Source: Pegea sp. RAD2-039 (taxonomy: Eukaryota; Chordata; Thaliacea; Salpida; Salpidae). From it: a stretch of DNA of 64,000 bases. Every line of letters starts with the position of its first letter. Positions within the stretch are counted from its first letter, which is position 1. The stretch spans positions 1,488,001 to 1,552,000 of the forward strand of contig JAQGEQ010000263.1 in NCBI GenBank assembly GCA_034620365.1, in the 5' to 3' direction. Shown piece after piece: positions 61,001 to 64,000 of the stretch. The translations under genes and the position numbers were made by a program. A model generated the notes under the pieces. It ran no database searches, was not told the DNA's origin, and was given only the letters and a program-made list of their open reading frames with translations.

Positions 61001-61320
61001 TCAACATTTAAAAAATCGTGTCTATAATTAAATTATTATGTTTCTTATTTTTGAAAAATTACTTACAAGAAAACTTTTTCATTTTTAAAAGAAATTTTCT
61101 GATATATTTGAGGTAACTAAATTTTATAAAAAAATTTAAGTTTCTTACATTGACTTTTATCAGCGCCTTCGTCAAATAATTGGTTTGCCAGATTTTGCAT
61201 CTCATGGTTCATTCTCCTGGCTACAAAAGTTATTATGCCAAAACTTAAAAACAAAATCAAGTCTAAATACAAAATTGGAAGAATAAATCTTTGAAAATTA
61301 AAAATGTTATTGATATTCAT
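58010..61320 (-). CDS. MAM-domain membrane protein
   Basis: Seven minus-strand exons (61320-61149, 60877-60713, 60222-60109, 59926-59082, 58841-58715, 58596-58301, 58246-58010) join in phase to 651 residues. Residues about 11-35 and 84-108 are strongly hydrophobic. Three MAM-like units follow: a divergent one (about 135-250, with SPLYAVPEKTCGFEI and ILFYGC), a second (about 275-470, from NFEYNLDGSINWDW to the Cys in EACPS), and a clear third (about 482-650, with CKWATSADGDWPDWS, CLRSPVMTANSNCSCTLKLDY, VPRLSVFVKYG, IIWSKAG, and the final YLYIDNWMFLNCG). MAM domains mediate adhesion or receptor dimerisation. An N-terminal anchor with MAMs outside suggests a type II or two-pass surface protein. 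The first exon is joined on phase alone and could belong elsewhere. Confidence 0.78.
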
Positions 61321-64000
61321 AAATATTTTTTCTATTTGGCAAATTCTGATAAATTTTAAGGCTTATAAAAACAAAATATAATAAGATATTCTAGAAAATT
61401 TTGTTGTAAATAATTTAATAAGCTGTACAAAAATGCAGTATATGTCTACTCTGCTTACCGAAACCCAAAAACAAGTTTTAAAATATCTAATTGAGCTTAG
61501 TTTATCTTGATTAGTCCGACTGCCTTCGTGATTGCTTCAAGGAGAACCACTAAGAAGGCAAGGATATTGCAACATATTTAAATACGCGAGTTTGTAACAC
61601 GCTTGACCACCAAGTGCAAGATTTGTCTAAAAGGAATGTTATTCTTGCTTTGATGTTATTAGTTGAGGACGTTTTGTAGGTCAAAGGTTTTAATCGACTT
61701 CTAAAACGTTAACTTTTTTTAATTGTTTTTTCTGTCTGACGTTGAAACTACAACCACTCGCTTACAGATTAAAGTCTAGCTGTTAGATAGGCATAAATAT
61801 TTATTGTTGTATATTTTATAAATGAAATTGGTTTATTTATTTAAGAACAAGCTTAACGAGCCCAGTTAACGAAATTATAAAGATTTTTAGTTTCTCTACA
61901 AAACTTTAAAAGTTTTAAATTAAGTTTATCCTAAATATAAATGATCTAAACATTTGAATAATTTGTAGACTATGTTTAACTTCAAAACTAACTATAGACT
62001 TTACTTAATTTACCCATTTTGTATTTTCAAAAATTAAAGCATGTTTTTCAAACTATTTGAAATAAATCCTTTTTTTTTAATCATTACTGTCTGATAACTT
62101 TTTGATTCTAGCATTTATACTTATTCAAATTAACAAAAGTAATAAAAAAAGTTAAACAACTTTTATTGACCCCTATTAGCTGAATGTTTTTTAACAAACT
62201 ACCGCCTACAAGAATAAAATTGATTTCTATTATCTGCTATAATACATCTGCTTTATCTACGCAGTACACTAAAGCAAAATTTAATTATGCAGAAAGAAAT
62301 CAATGATGAAACAAGTGCCTACTAAACTCTACGCTTTTTGGTTACTCTCGAATTTGAGATAAATGTGAATAAAAGTATTATTTTCATTCATTATTTATAT
62401 ATGATCAGAAAACATTACTTTTAACACGTGACTGTTAAACTGATTTACAAAAGCAAACTTACTCTTAAAAATTTAGTAACGAAATTTACTTTACATGATT
62501 TAAATCAAGTTCCTGTTTTCCAGATCGTGTCAATACTCATTTTAGCTGAAGCTTATCAGATAATATGATAGTTTACTTCAGAAACTACTAATCTATCAAG
62601 TCGTTTTCTGACTTAATGTTTCCGTCTACTTCTTTAGAAACTCACACTAGTAAAACAGCTCCCTCGAATTCCATCAATTTATTTTCTAGATCATATCAAA
62701 CATTGACAGAAAAAAGATTGCTAAAAACACGTTGTTCACCTTTTTAAACGATCTATCTTATTTTTGACTCAAAGAATAAAACATATCACTATCATAAATA
62801 AAAGCTTTATACGCTAGCTTACAAAAAGATAATATTTTATTTTTTATGAAATGCCACAAAAGTATTTGGTTAACGATTATAAAAGATGTGATTACAGTGC
62901 TAGAGTTTACGTAAGATATGAAAACGTAATCTTATAATTTTGTTTTGTTGTTTTTTTAGATTTTTATTATTACAGAGTGAAAAAATCATCTCAACAAACT
63001 TGATAGTGATATAAGAAATTAATAAGTCATCAACTGGACGAAAAATCAAAAGTTGTTAAAAGTTTTATTTTTAAGAATATAATTCATGTTAAGTTTGTTT
63101 CAAACGTTCAATTCAATCAAAATGTTTACTTTTATTTACATTTTTCCTACCTAGTGTAGATAAATGTTTTATATGTTTAACAAAATATTGCTAGTTAAAA
63201 GCGTTACTATTCCTTATTTATCAAATTTCGAAGAAACCCCTAAAAACGTTGCTTTACTGTTTACTTTTTTATCAGTAGCATAAACAAACTGAAAAATAAT
63301 TGTATCAGTAGTAAAGAAAAAATATAAAATATATATTTATTGAAATTTATAATCATTAAAAGCTCAAATATAAAAGCAATAATTTATCTGAACATTTTCT
63401 TTTAACCTATAAGCATTGATTTTTCTATTTTTATTCTTTGGTATGTTGTTGTAATTAAGATAAATGAACCAAAACAAACTAAATAGTTAGAGATTAAATG
63501 CTCTTCCCTGAATAGCTGACTAAATTGACATTAAAAGAAAACTATTTTATCTTTATCTATTTAAACATTCTACTTTCGTACGATTTAAGTAAGACAACAT
63601 ATCAAAAGAACTATTTAGTTTTACAGTAATATCGTTTTAATTATAGTATTCGCAACAAGTGTCAATTCTTGAAGTTCTTTTTAAATCAACTGAATCCCTT
63701 AAATGATCAGATTTCGTTATCAGCAAGAAATAAATTACTAGCAAGAAACCATAAGCAAAACTTTTGTCAATTGTATTTTGACAAACCTAGCTTTGTTTAA
63801 ACTTATAAGGTATATATGGCCTAGTGCTTTTATAAATTAATAAAAGAATGATTAAATCACAAGTATTTTAGAACAGATTATTTTGCTTTTATAAAAATCT
63901 GAAGAAATGCTTAAGCTGATAAAATTAGGAATAACAACTCAACTTGGCTTATAATCTATTATTTGTTTATGTTAGCTTTTAATTGACAATAATTGTTCTG
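61321..64000. other. Intergenic AT-rich stretch to window end
   Basis: 2.7 kb upstream of the MAM gene. No coding frame, RNA gene or clear repeat family seen. The MAM gene promoter should lie at its left end. Confidence 0.5.

Overview
The window is nuclear DNA from an animal, not a prokaryote. It is very AT-rich by eye, and genes are split by GT-AG introns ranging from about 45 nt to over 1 kb. Recognisable genes are spaced a few kilobases apart on both strands. They include PSMG2, CDT1, CHORDC1, AGPAT, SRD5A, TTC32, MAM and sushi adhesion proteins, an ML-domain lipid-binding protein and a C-type lectin. A PIERCE1-like protein of the ciliary doublet microtubule implies motile 9+2-type cilia, which argues against nematodes. 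Non-LTR retrotransposon remnants and a tRNA-derived SINE are present. I cannot name the phylum from this sequence. The standard genetic code is used.

Layout. 1-646: 3' end of an unrecognised plus-strand gene. 647-6066: intergenic DNA, a secreted C-type lectin-like gene (+) and a five-exon ML-domain gene (-). 8537-16133: a minus-strand run of PSMG2 (7 exons, complete), a single-exon PIERCE1-like gene and a multi-exon sushi/MAM gene that carries a 99-bp internal duplication and a frameshift. 17918-22403: TTC32 and a three-exon steroid 5-alpha-reductase family gene, separated by decayed non-LTR retrotransposon remnants. 25345-38280: a tandem array with a period of about 1,490 bp, each unit holding a 214-codon two-RRM gene. 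Six copies are intact, two share one frameshift, and a ninth is cut off after about 17 codons. Inside the array sits a GC-richer insert of about 565 bp with an immunoglobulin-domain exon and eight TGACGTCA palindromes. 38781-43174: CDT1 (11 exons). 45363-48531: CHORDC1 (8 exons). 48532-52962: retrotransposon endonuclease/RT debris and a SINE. 52963-55748: an AGPAT acyltransferase (9 exons, -). 58010-61320: a MAM-domain membrane protein (7 exons, -). The last 2.7 kb shows no gene.

The genes look like ordinary neighbours and not a pathway. The unusual features are the RRM array, the foreign-looking immunoglobulin/CRE insert within it, the damaged sushi/MAM gene, and an Asp-to-Glu change in the AGPAT catalytic motif. 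Exon boundaries below were read by hand from splice consensus, reading-frame phase and family resemblance. Family identifications are from remembered family features, not from database searches.
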